Origin: HGM12587 sp045128635
GTDB taxonomy: Bacteria; Bacillota; Clostridia; Lachnospirales; Lachnospiraceae
Length of the DNA: 12,333 bases
NCBI GenBank assembly: GCA_045128635.1
Contig: JBGVRS010000095.1
Coordinates: 1-12,333 of the forward strand
Direction: 5' to 3'
Position 1 is the stretch's first letter; each line of letters opens with the position of its first letter. A program made the translations under genes and the position numbers. Positions 1 to 7,293 of the stretch are shown piece by piece. Under the pieces are notes generated by a model. It made no database searches, was not told where the DNA came from, and was given only the letters and a program-made list of their open reading frames with translations.

Positions 1-83
1 TCCACTGCCTCGCAATAACGACTGATTTTTAACAATGGAGTATTTCCCACTAGTTCTAATGCACTTAATTTAATATCGCTCAT
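1..83 (-). CDS. cysK: Cysteine synthase (O-acetylserine sulfhydrylase), N-terminal fragment
   Basis: Only the first 27 codons lie in the window; the gene continues past the left edge. The reading begins MSDIKLSALELVGNTPLLKI and continues SRYCEAVE. The element LVGNTPLLK is the N-terminal signature of the PLP-dependent cysteine synthase/cystathionine beta-synthase family, which makes cysteine from O-acetylserine and sulfide. The PLP lysine, expected some 20 residues further on, is outside the window, so the catalytic core cannot be checked. The start at 83 is well supported: on the minus strand a GAGGAGG ribosome binding site (91-98) lies seven bases upstream. It is transcribed divergently from carB. 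The family assignment is firm; cysK as opposed to cysM or another paralogue is inferred. Confidence 0.82.
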   Translation of the reverse strand, partial: MSDIKLSALELVGNTPLLKISRYCEAV

Positions 84-117
84 CACAATTTCCTCCTCAA
101 ACAAGGTTTCTTGATTT

Positions 118-146
118 ATTATATTCGTTCTATTTTTCATTTTCAA
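118..146 (-). promoter_or_regulatory. Promoter of the cysteine synthase gene
   Basis: Read on the minus strand, TTGAAA (141-146) and TATAAT (118-123) are separated by exactly 17 bp, a near-consensus sigma-A promoter. Transcription would begin near 111, giving a leader of about 28 nt. An 8-bp palindrome TACTAGTA (149-156) lies just upstream of the -35 box and could be a regulator site, but it is too short to assign. Confidence 0.75.
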
Positions 147-219
147 CATACTAGTACTTTTTCCCACAAACCTATTACTTTTTCTAATAATTACCGTCAT
201 TTTTTTATTAAAAAATACC

Positions 220-247
220 TTGTATCTTGCCCCAAATGTATTATAAT
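220..247 (+). promoter_or_regulatory. Promoter of carB
   Basis: TTGTAT (220-225) and a perfect TATAAT (242-247) are separated by 16 bp. An A/T-rich tract at 201-216 just upstream could act as an UP element. The start site would be near 254, leaving a leader of about 28 nt. That is too short for a PyrR-type attenuator or any riboswitch, so control, if any, must act on initiation or on the enzyme. Confidence 0.75.
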
Positions 248-281
248 ATAATGTTGAATAACAATGTGGAGGATTATGGTT

Positions 282-3200
282 ATGCCAAAAAGAACAGATA
301 TTAATAAGGTACTTATTATTGGTTCCGGTCCTATCATTATCGGTCAGGCGTGTGAGTTTGACTACTCTGGTACACAGGCATGTAAAGCTCTTCGTAAGCT
401 CGGCTACGAAATCGTACTGGTAAACTCTAACCCTGCGACTATTATGACAGACCCAGAAACAGCTGATGTAACTTATATTGAACCATTAAACGTTGACAGA
501 CTTGAGCAGATCATTGCAAAAGAACGTCCGGATGCACTTCTTCCAAACCTTGGTGGACAGTCTGCATTAAACTTAAGTTCTGAGTTATACAAAGCTGGTA
601 TTCTTGATAAATACAATGTAAAAGTTATCGGTGTACAGGTTGATGCCATCGAACGTGGTGAAGACCGTATCGAGTTCAAGAAAACAATGGATGAACTCGG
701 CATCGAAATGGCTCGAAGCGAAGTTGCTTACAGTGTTGATGAAGCACTTGCAATCGCTGACAAATTAAACTACCCAGTAGTTCTTCGTCCTGCATACACA
801 ATGGGCGGCGAAGGCGGCGGTCTCGTTTATAACAAAGAAGAATTAAAAGTTGTTTGTGCGCGTGGTCTTCAGGCTTCCTTAGTTGGACAGGTTCTTGTTG
901 AAGAATCTATCTTAGGATGGGAAGAACTTGAAGTTGAAGTTGTTCGTGACTCAGAAGGAAATATGATTTCTGTATGTTTCATCGAAAATATCGACCCACT
1001 TGGAGTTCACACAGGTGACTCTTTCTGTTCCGCACCAATGATTACAATTTCCAAAGAATGTCAGGCTCGTTTGAAAGAACAGGCATTCAAGATTGTTGAT
1101 AAAGTAGGCGTTATCGGTGGTACAAACGTACAGTTCGCTCATGATCCTGTATCTGATCGAATCATCGTTATCGAAATCAACCCACGTACATCACGTTCTT
1201 CAGCACTTGCTTCTAAAGCAACCGGTTTCCCGATCGCTTTAGTATCTGCAATGCTTGCAGCAGGTCTTACTTTAAAAGACATTCCTTGTGGAAAATTTGG
1301 TACATTAGATAAATATGAACCAAACGGAGATTACATCGTAATCAAATTTGCTCGTTGGGCATTTGAAAAATTCAAAGGCGTTGAAGATAAACTTGGTACT
1401 CAGATGAGAGCCGTTGGTGAAGTTATGAGTATCGGTAAAACATACAAAGAAGCTTTCCAGAAAGCAATCCGAAGCTTAGAAACAGGCCGTTATGGTCTTG
1501 GCTATGCAAAAGACTTCAACAGCTTAACCAAAGAACAGTTATTAAAAAAACTCATCACAGCATCCAGCGAACGTCACTTCATTATGTATGAAGCAATCCG
1601 TAAAGGTGCTACAAACGAAGAAATCCATGCTTTAACAAAAGTAAAAGATTACTTCATCCAGCAGATGAGAGAACTCGTTGAAGAAGAAGAAGCTTTACTT
1701 GCATTCAAAGGAAGCCTTCCAACAGACGAAGCTTTAATCTCTGCTAAGAAAAATGGTTTCTCTGATAAATACTTAAGCCAGATTCTTGAAATCCCAGAAG
1801 CTGATATCCGCGAAAAACGTATCGCTCTTGGTGTAGAAGAAGCTTGGGAAGGAGTACACGTAAGTGGTACAGAAGCCAGTGCTTACTACTACTCCACATA
1901 CAATGCAGAAGATAAGAACCCTGTAGATGACACAAAACAGAAAGTTATGATCTTAGGCGGCGGTCCAAACCGTATCGGTCAGGGTATCGAATTCGACTAC
2001 TGCTGCGTACACGCTGCATTAGCATTGAAGAAACTCGGTTTCGAAACAATTATCGTAAACTGTAACCCAGAAACAGTTTCTACAGACTACGATACATCCG
2101 ATAAATTATACTTTGAACCATTAACACTTGAAGATGTACTTAGCATCTACAAAAAAGAAAAACCAGTTGGTGTTATCGCTCAGTTCGGCGGTCAGACTCC
2201 ACTAAACCTTGCAGCCGACCTTGAAAAGAACGGCGTGAAGATTTTAGGTACTTCTCCAGCAGTTATCGACTTAGCAGAAGACCGTGACCTCTTCCGTGAA
2301 ATGATGGACAAACTGGAAATTCCAATGCCGGAATCAGGAATGGCTGTTGACGTTGCAGAAGCAATCGAAATCGCTAACAAGATCGGCTACCCGGTTATGG
2401 TTCGTCCTTCCTACGTTCTTGGTGGACGTGGTATGGAAGTTGTATACGATGAAGAAGCTCTTACACAGTATATGAATGCTGCTGTTGGTGTTACACCAGA
2501 CAGACCAATCCTCATCGACCGCTTCTTAAATCACGCATTAGAATGTGAAGCAGATGCGATCAGTGATGGTACACACGCATTCGTACCAGCTGTTATGGAA
2601 CACATTGAACTTGCAGGTGTTCACTCAGGTGACTCCGCTTGTATCCTTCCATCTGTACACATTTCAGAAGATAACGTAAAAACAATTAAAGAATATACTC
2701 GTAAGATTGCAGAAGAAATGGGCGTTAAAGGTTTAATGAACATGCAGTACGCAATCGAAAACGATAAAGTATATGTACTGGAAGCAAACCCAAGAGCATC
2801 CCGTACAGTACCATTGGTTTCTAAAGTATGTAACATCCGTATGGTGCCACTTGCAACAGAAATCATTACTTCCGAATTAACAGGTAACCCATCACCGGTT
2901 CCAGCTTTAAAAGAACAGGTAATTCCAAACTATGGTGTTAAGGAAGCTGTCTTCCCATTCAACATGTTCCAGGAAGTTGACCCAATCTTAGGACCGGAAA
3001 TGCGTTCTACAGGTGAAGTTTTAGGTTTATCTTCTTCTTACGGTGAAGCATTCTTCAAAGCACAGGAAGCTACTCAGTCCAAACTTCCACTGGAAGGAAC
3101 TGTACTGATTTCCGTAAATAAGAAAGATAAAGATGAAGTCGTAGAAGTTGCACAGATGTTCCATGAAAACGGATTCAAGATTGTTGCTACTGGCGGAACT

Positions 3201-3509
3201 TGCGATCTGATTACAGCAGCTGGTATCCCAGCCAAAAAAGTAAACAAAGTATCTGAAGGACATCGTCCAAACACACTGGACCTTATCACAAACGGAAAAG
3301 TTGACTTAATCGTAAACTCTCCAATCGGAAAAGACAGTGTGAACGATGACAGTTACTTACGTAAAGCTGCAATCAAAGGCAAGATTCCTTACATGACAAC
3401 AATCGCTGCTGCAAAAGCAACTGCTGAAGGTATCGCTTACCTTAGAAAACACGGCAACAGCGAAGTAAAATCCTTACAGGAATTACACAGCGAAATTCAT
3501 AACAAATAA
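282..3509 (+). CDS. carB: Carbamoyl-phosphate synthase large subunit
   Basis: The large, ATP-using subunit makes carbamoyl phosphate from bicarbonate, glutamine-derived ammonia and two ATP, feeding pyrimidine and arginine synthesis. The 1075-residue protein is full length. It shows the two homologous halves: the first opens with KVLIIGSGPIIIGQACEFDY near residue 9, the second with KVMILGGGPNRIGQGIEFDY near residue 553. Each carries an ATP-grasp domain. A C-terminal MGS-like allosteric domain runs from about 937 to the end and keeps ATGGT and VNKVSEG. I chose the ATG at 282 because GGAGG (268-272) sits nine bases before it; in-frame ATGs at 264 and 276 precede or crowd this site. The small subunit gene carA is not adjacent: the left neighbour is divergent cysK and the right neighbour is convergent. 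Many codons are of the strongly biased, highly expressed type. Confidence 0.97.
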   Translation: MPKRTDINKVLIIGSGPIIIGQACEFDYSGTQACKALRKLGYEIVLVNSNPATIMTDPETADVTYIEPLNVDRLEQIIAKERPDALLPNLGGQSALNLSSELYKAGILDKYNVKVIGVQVDAIERGEDRIEFKKTMDELGIEMARSEVAYSVDEALAIADKLNYPVVLRPAYTMGGEGGGLVYNKEELKVVCARGLQASLVGQVLVEESILGWEELEVEVVRDSEGNMISVCFIENIDPLGVHTGDSFCSAPMITISKECQARLKEQAFKIVDKVGVIGGTNVQFAHDPVSDRIIVIEINPRTSRSSALASKATGFPIALVSAMLAAGLTLKDIPCGKFGTLDKYEPNGDYIVIKFARWAFEKFKGVEDKLGTQMRAVGEVMSIGKTYKEAFQKAIRSLETGRYGLGYAKDFNSLTKEQLLKKLITASSERHFIMYEAIRKGATNEEIHALTKVKDYFIQQMRELVEEEEALLAFKGSLPTDEALISAKKNGFSDKYLSQILEIPEADIREKRIALGVEEAWEGVHVSGTEASAYYYSTYNAEDKNPVDDTKQKVMILGGGPNRIGQGIEFDYCCVHAALALKKLGFETIIVNCNPETVSTDYDTSDKLYFEPLTLEDVLSIYKKEKPVGVIAQFGGQTPLNLAADLEKNGVKILGTSPAVIDLAEDRDLFREMMDKLEIPMPESGMAVDVAEAIEIANKIGYPVMVRPSYVLGGRGMEVVYDEEALTQYMNAAVGVTPDRPILIDRFLNHALECEADAISDGTHAFVPAVMEHIELAGVHSGDSACILPSVHISEDNVKTIKEYTRKIAEEMGVKGLMNMQYAIENDKVYVLEANPRASRTVPLVSKVCNIRMVPLATEIITSELTGNPSPVPALKEQVIPNYGVKEAVFPFNMFQEVDPILGPEMRSTGEVLGLSSSYGEAFFKAQEATQSKLPLEGTVLISVNKKDKDEVVEVAQMFHENGFKIVATGGTCDLITAAGIPAKKVNKVSEGHRPNTLDLITNGKVDLIVNSPIGKDSVNDDSYLRKAAIKGKIPYMTTIAAAKATAEGIAYLRKHGNSEVKSLQELHSEIHNK

Positions 3510-3529
3510 GAGCGTATAAGCTCATAACA

Positions 3530-3600
3530 AAAATAGCAGATTGCAAAGAATGCCTCGAGGCTACGCTTGACCTCGGCATCTCTTTACAATCTGCTATTTT
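3530..3600. terminator. Long-stem bidirectional terminator between carB and the GH25 gene
   Basis: The arms 3530-3560 and 3571-3600 pair over roughly 30 bp with only a few irregularities, around a 10-base loop (3561-3570). The outer part is AAAATAGCAGATTG against CAATCTGCTATTTT; the inner part pairs GAGG with CCTC. T-runs follow on both strands (TATTTTACTTTT on plus, ATTTTTG on minus). It therefore fits a shared terminator for convergent carB and the GH25 operon. The stem is far longer than a usual intrinsic terminator. Confidence 0.85.
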
Positions 3601-3621
3601 ACTTTTAAACTTTTTTCGTTA

Positions 3622-5115
3622 TCACTGCACCACATTCAGATAACTGCTGACACAGTATAACGTCTGTCCATTATATTCAACCCTTGACCATCCATGGTCT
3701 GTGTTAATTCCTGTTCTTGTAAATACTTCCCCTGCGTGTACCGTTGCAACGACTGTTGCATCTTCTCTTGTCACACTTGGAAGTTTTCGAAGGTTCACTT
3801 CAATCTTAGGTGTCACCTGTTCATTTACTTTTGTAAATTCTGTATCAATTCCATCATCTGGTTCTGCTACAGGTTTTTTGTAAGAAATATCTGTTGTAAG
3901 ATAATTTGACACCGCATAGTATCTCTGACCATCAATTTCCAGTCGTGACCATCCACTGTCACTGACTGCAGTTCTTCTGGCAGTTTCACCATTCTTTAAC
4001 TGCGCAAGGATCAGACTGTCATCTCCCTGACTTGGAATATCACGAAGATTTGTCACGTCCTTCGAGGTGACCATCTCATCCACTTCCGTGAAGTTCATCA
4101 ACGCTTCCACATCCGCTTCCACGTATTCCGGCGCATCCTGATTCTGTGCATCCACACTGGATGCGTAACCAAAATATGCCACATTGATATCTACCGGTTT
4201 ATCGATGCCTGCGACTGTTCCATTATTAGTAAACTGCCACATATCATGATTTCCGGCATAAGTAGACATTGGAGTTTCCGGATACGGAGTACCTGGATAC
4301 TGGGATACCCATATTTTAAAATTCTTTTCAATACGAGAAGTTTCCCAATCAGTATCTGCAGTCATCTCTGCTTTCGATGCATAGAACATTGGCGTATATC
4401 CCTGACCATAAATTTCATTTAAAAATGCAATGGCAAAATCTGTACGTTCTGTTTTTGTAAGATTGTACTGTCTATTCTCCGGATTATGGAATCCTTCACA
4501 GTTATATGCAACCGGATAAGTAATCTGATACTGAGAAATATAATTAGCTACCCATCTTGCTTCCTCAATTGCCTCTTCTTCAGAGATTGCAGTTGAGAAG
4601 AAATATGCACCAATTTTCAATCCATTGGCTGTCGCTTCCTGCATATTATACTTCGCATTAGTATCTGCAACGATTTCTCCACTGTTCTGGGTACGATACC
4701 CTACACGTACCATAACAAAATCAATGCCTGAGGCTGCAACTTCTGTCCAGTCAATGGTTCCCTGATATTTTGCAACATCGATTCCCAAAGTAGTATCTGC
4801 TGTTTCCTGTGCATTTGCCGCTGTAAGAATCTTTGTAATCTCAGTTTCCGCACCTGTTTCAGGCTGTGTCATATTTTCTTCATTTTGAGGATCTTCCGCA
4901 TCTTCTTCCGGTTCCTGTTCCTGAACCTCAGAAATTTCATCTTCGGTTTCAATGATCACCGCCGTCTGCTCTGTTTCCTCATCTTTAGAATCCGTCAGAC
5001 TAAATAATAGTTTCAGCGCTCCAAATAAAATTGCTACTGCCAGTAAAACTGCCAGGGCAATCACCAAAACCACTCTTCCGTCTACTCGTTTTCTTCTTCT
5101 TCTTCTTTTCGCCAT
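3622..5115 (-). CDS. Membrane-anchored GH25 lysozyme-like protein with C-terminal SH3 repeats
   Basis: This is a 497-residue putative cell-wall hydrolase. A basic N-terminus (KRRRRRKR, residues 3-10) is followed by one membrane segment (about 15-40), so it is probably anchored with the rest outside. An acidic Glu/Asp-rich linker (about 43-95) follows. A glycoside hydrolase 25 domain spans about 108-316 (GIDVAKYQGTIDW, then VRVGYR, GAYFFS, MWQFTNNG and PVDINV). Two SH3-like repeats (about 345-410 and 428-496) each carry a GWSR-type motif and an NLR element, as in wall-binding SH3_3 domains. Asp113 of the active site is present, but the usual DxE on the strand after PV reads Asn205-Cys206-Glu207, so one acidic residue is replaced. 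It is the last gene of its unit. Its SD AAAGGA (5127-5132) overlaps the stop of the exchanger upstream, suggesting coupled translation. The fold is secure; activity is inferred. Confidence 0.9.
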   Translation of the reverse strand: MAKRRRRRKRVDGRVVLVIALAVLLAVAILFGALKLLFSLTDSKDEETEQTAVIIETEDEISEVQEQEPEEDAEDPQNEENMTQPETGAETEITKILTAANAQETADTTLGIDVAKYQGTIDWTEVAASGIDFVMVRVGYRTQNSGEIVADTNAKYNMQEATANGLKIGAYFFSTAISEEEAIEEARWVANYISQYQITYPVAYNCEGFHNPENRQYNLTKTERTDFAIAFLNEIYGQGYTPMFYASKAEMTADTDWETSRIEKNFKIWVSQYPGTPYPETPMSTYAGNHDMWQFTNNGTVAGIDKPVDINVAYFGYASSVDAQNQDAPEYVEADVEALMNFTEVDEMVTSKDVTNLRDIPSQGDDSLILAQLKNGETARRTAVSDSGWSRLEIDGQRYYAVSNYLTTDISYKKPVAEPDDGIDTEFTKVNEQVTPKIEVNLRKLPSVTREDATVVATVHAGEVFTRTGINTDHGWSRVEYNGQTLYCVSSYLNVVQ

Positions 5116-5130
5116 TCCCTTTCACATCCT

Positions 5131-6063
5131 TTAGCCATTCAATAAATGAACAAAGTAAACTCCATAAGCTACAAGCATGATTACACCTTCTGATCGACTT
5201 AATTTTCGATCATTTACTACTGCAAACCAAAGCAAAAGACCTGCCGCCAGCGCAACCACACCATCAATTAAGAAATTTGCATTGAAAGCAACCGGTGTGA
5301 TTAAAGCAGTTGTACCAACCACGAATAAAATATTGAAAACGTTACTTCCTACAATATTTCCGATAGCAATGTCTGCTTTTCCTTTTCTTGCTGCAGTTAC
5401 AGAAGTTACCATTTCCGGTAAAGATGTACCGAGTGCTACAATGGTAAGACCAATCAGGCGGTCATCCATTCCCAAAGCTTCTGCTATGATCGTTGCATTA
5501 TCAACTGTTAAATCACTTCCATATACAATGCATATTACACCAATTGTAACCATTAGAAGCTGTTTCCAAAGAGGCAGGATTTCTTCTGGTTCTTCATCTG
5601 AATTTCCTTTTTTCGCCATCTTGAAAAGATAGCCAAGATACACAAGAAACAGCGCCCATAAAACAAGTCCTTCCCAAAATACAATTTCACCACCTGTTAA
5701 TCCAAGAAGTACAAGTACAATAGTAATCACATGCATAAATGGCATTTCCCATTTTACAGTGGATTTCTGAACAGGAACAGCTATAATCACAGCTGTTAAT
5801 CCTAATATAATCAATACATTTAAAATGTTACTTCCAATAACATTTCCAATGGTAATTCCGGCATTTCCGGATGTAGCCGCTGTAATGCTTACTGCTGCTT
5901 CCGGCGCACTTGTCCCCATTGCAACAATCGTAAGCCCAATGACAAGCTGAGGAATTCCAAATCTGGCAGCAATTCCTGCTGCTCCATCTACAAACCAGTC
6001 TGCACCTTTAATGAGCATAACAAATCCTGCAATCAATAACAGAATAGCAACTAAAAATTTCAT
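5131..6063 (-). CDS. CaCA-family calcium/sodium (cation) antiporter, YrbG-like
   Basis: This 310-residue integral membrane protein exchanges Ca2+ (or a related cation) for Na+ or H+ across the cytoplasmic membrane. The two inverted halves of the CaCA fold are clear. The alpha-1 repeat has GTSAPE (50-55) and GNVIGSN (73-79) ending in FN-like LN at 81-82; the alpha-2 repeat has GTSLPE (212-217) and GNIVGSNVFN (235-244). The two Glu residues and the GSN elements are the cation site in the family. About ten hydrophobic segments surround an acidic cytoplasmic loop (155-162). The start at 6063 has AAAGGA seven bases upstream. It lies 33 nt after azlD and 15 nt before the GH25 gene in one orientation. 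A paralogue sits at 9930-10847. The ion carried is inferred only from the family. Confidence 0.92.
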   Translation of the reverse strand: MKFLVAILLLIAGFVMLIKGADWFVDGAAGIAARFGIPQLVIGLTIVAMGTSAPEAAVSITAATSGNAGITIGNVIGSNILNVLIILGLTAVIIAVPVQKSTVKWEMPFMHVITIVLVLLGLTGGEIVFWEGLVLWALFLVYLGYLFKMAKKGNSDEEPEEILPLWKQLLMVTIGVICIVYGSDLTVDNATIIAEALGMDDRLIGLTIVALGTSLPEMVTSVTAARKGKADIAIGNIVGSNVFNILFVVGTTALITPVAFNANFLIDGVVALAAGLLLWFAVVNDRKLSRSEGVIMLVAYGVYFVHLLNG

Positions 6064-6096
6064 TTTGATTTCCTTTCTCTTAATATTTTCTAAAAT

Positions 6097-6411
6097 TTAT
6101 AATCCTATCATCTGTACAATGAAAACTGCTGCCGCAGCTCCCACTGCCACTGTCAATAATCCTTTTTTGAAATATGCCAGAATCACTGCCACCGTACATC
6201 CTGCAATTGCACTTGGATAAGTTCCGGTGCTCGTAAAAATTGCCGGAAATGTCATGGCCGACAACACTGCATATGGCACATAGTATAAAAATGATTTCAC
6301 GGTTCTATTCGTAATCTTTTTTCTAAATATCACAATCGGAAGAACACGCACGAGATAGGTGACCAACGCCATCACTGCGATTCCTGCAATAATATATCCT
6401 GTACTCATCAT
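6097..6411 (-). CDS. azlD: Branched-chain amino acid transport protein, small subunit AzlD
   Basis: A 104-residue, very hydrophobic protein with about four membrane segments, of normal AzlD length. It carries the family-like stretch VTYLVRVLPIVIF (about 18-30). With AzlC it forms a two-subunit exporter of branched-chain amino acids and their analogues (AzlCD of Bacillus subtilis, YgaZH/BrnFE elsewhere). Its ATG (6409-6411) overlaps the azlC stop in an ATGA arrangement, a sign of translational coupling, and a second ATG follows directly, so the start could be 6408. A GAGGG inside the end of azlC is the likely ribosome binding site. Confidence 0.9.
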   Translation of the reverse strand: MMSTGYIIAGIAVMALVTYLVRVLPIVIFRKKITNRTVKSFLYYVPYAVLSAMTFPAIFTSTGTYPSAIAGCTVAVILAYFKKGLLTVAVGAAAAVFIVQMIGL

Positions 6412-7142
6412 TCACCCTCACTTTCTTCCACTGGGAACAGCCATGCTGCAATCAGGCAGACCACGATTGTAATGAGAATGATTGTCCAACCACTGGACAG
6501 ATTCCTGATAATCGGAAGATATTTACATGCCACACTTGCTACAATGGCAAGCGCAACCGCAAACAATACATTTTTATGTTCTCTTGCCGGCGGCACGATA
6601 ATCGCAATAAACATTCCATATAATGCAATCCCAAATGCATTGGAAAGTATCGGTGGCATTAAAGAAGTTGCTGCTGCACCAACAAAGGTTCCGCCTGTCC
6701 ACCCAAGGACCGGTGTAAGTATTAAGCCTGCCATATAAGCAGTTGTTAATTCATGATCTCTCTGCATGGAAACCGCAAAAATCTCATCAGTAATCCCAAA
6801 GGCAACTGCCATACGCTCTTTCATCGACATTTTCTGTTCTACTTTCTGTGAAACAGAAATAGACATTAAAAAATATCGAATGTTGATAATTAGAGTTGTC
6901 AAACCGATTTCTACCAATGCTCCCTGTGCTGCAATTAAATTCATACCGGCAAATTGCCCTGCACTTGTCAGATTTGTTAATGAAATCACCACTGCTGCCC
7001 AAATCGGTATACCGGATAATACAGCAGTCAGACCAAATGCCATGGATACAGAAAAATATCCAAGGCAAATCGGAATACCATCTCGAATTCCATCTAAAAA
7101 TTCCTGTTTTTTCATAATTCCATAGTTCCTATTTAATTTCAT
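6408..7142 (-). CDS. azlC: Branched-chain amino acid exporter, large subunit AzlC
   Basis: This is the large subunit of the AzlCD exporter, 244 residues with about six to eight membrane segments, the usual length for AzlC/YgaZ. The typical opening FLDGIRDGIPICLGYFSVSM is followed by AFG; later come LTNLTSAGQFAG, NIRYFLMS and FGITDEIFAV, all characteristic of the family. The start is uncertain. The ATG at 7142 has AAAGGA 13 bases upstream, which is long; an internal ATG at 7115 would give MKKQEFLDGIRDG, a common family start, with AGGAA about 10 bases upstream. It is the first gene of a unit continuing into azlD, a cation exchanger and a GH25 protein. A promoter lies just upstream. No lrp/azlB-type regulator gene is present nearby. 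Confidence 0.92.
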   Translation of the reverse strand: MKLNRNYGIMKKQEFLDGIRDGIPICLGYFSVSMAFGLTAVLSGIPIWAAVVISLTNLTSAGQFAGMNLIAAQGALVEIGLTTLIINIRYFLMSISVSQKVEQKMSMKERMAVAFGITDEIFAVSMQRDHELTTAYMAGLILTPVLGWTGGTFVGAAATSLMPPILSNAFGIALYGMFIAIIVPPAREHKNVLFAVALAIVASVACKYLPIIRNLSSGWTIILITIVVCLIAAWLFPVEESEGE

Positions 7143-7177
7143 CTTTATTAAGAATTCCTTTTATATCCTATAATATT

Positions 7178-7207
7178 AGTATACTCCTTTTTATGGTAGT
7201 TTTACAA
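7178..7207 (-). promoter_or_regulatory. Promoter of the azlC-azlD-exchanger-GH25 unit
   Basis: On the minus strand TTGTAA (7202-7207) and TATACT (7178-7183) are separated by 18 bp. The start site would be near 7171, giving a leader of about 29 nt to the longer azlC start or 56 nt to the shorter. It lies downstream of the nhaC terminator, so the azl operon appears to be a separate transcription unit. No other promoter of similar quality was seen between the four genes. Confidence 0.65.
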
Positions 7208-7230
7208 TCTATGAAGTATTATTTTTCAAT

Positions 7231-7270
7231 AAAAAACACCATGAAATAATAATCTCTCAAATCATGGTGT
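7231..7270 (-). terminator. Intrinsic terminator of nhaC
   Basis: The arms ACACCATGA (7236-7244) and TCATGGTGT (7262-7270) form a perfect 9-bp stem with a 17-base loop. On the minus strand the hairpin is followed by TTTTTTATT, 24 bases after the nhaC stop codon. Confidence 0.8.
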
Positions 7271-7293
7271 CATATTTATGCTTTGTCTATGAC

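Noticed and set aside
264..281. An earlier carB start at ATG 264 or 276
   Set aside because: The GGAGG at 268-272 lies after or too near these codons, and is correctly placed for the ATG at 282, which gives the family-typical MPKRTDI start.
5177..5632. Plus-strand open frame of 151 codons opposite the cation exchanger, and similar long frames opposite azlC, nhaC and the second exchanger
   Set aside because: They are antisense shadows of membrane protein genes, Ser/Thr/Pro/Ile-rich, without ribosome binding sites or recognisable families.
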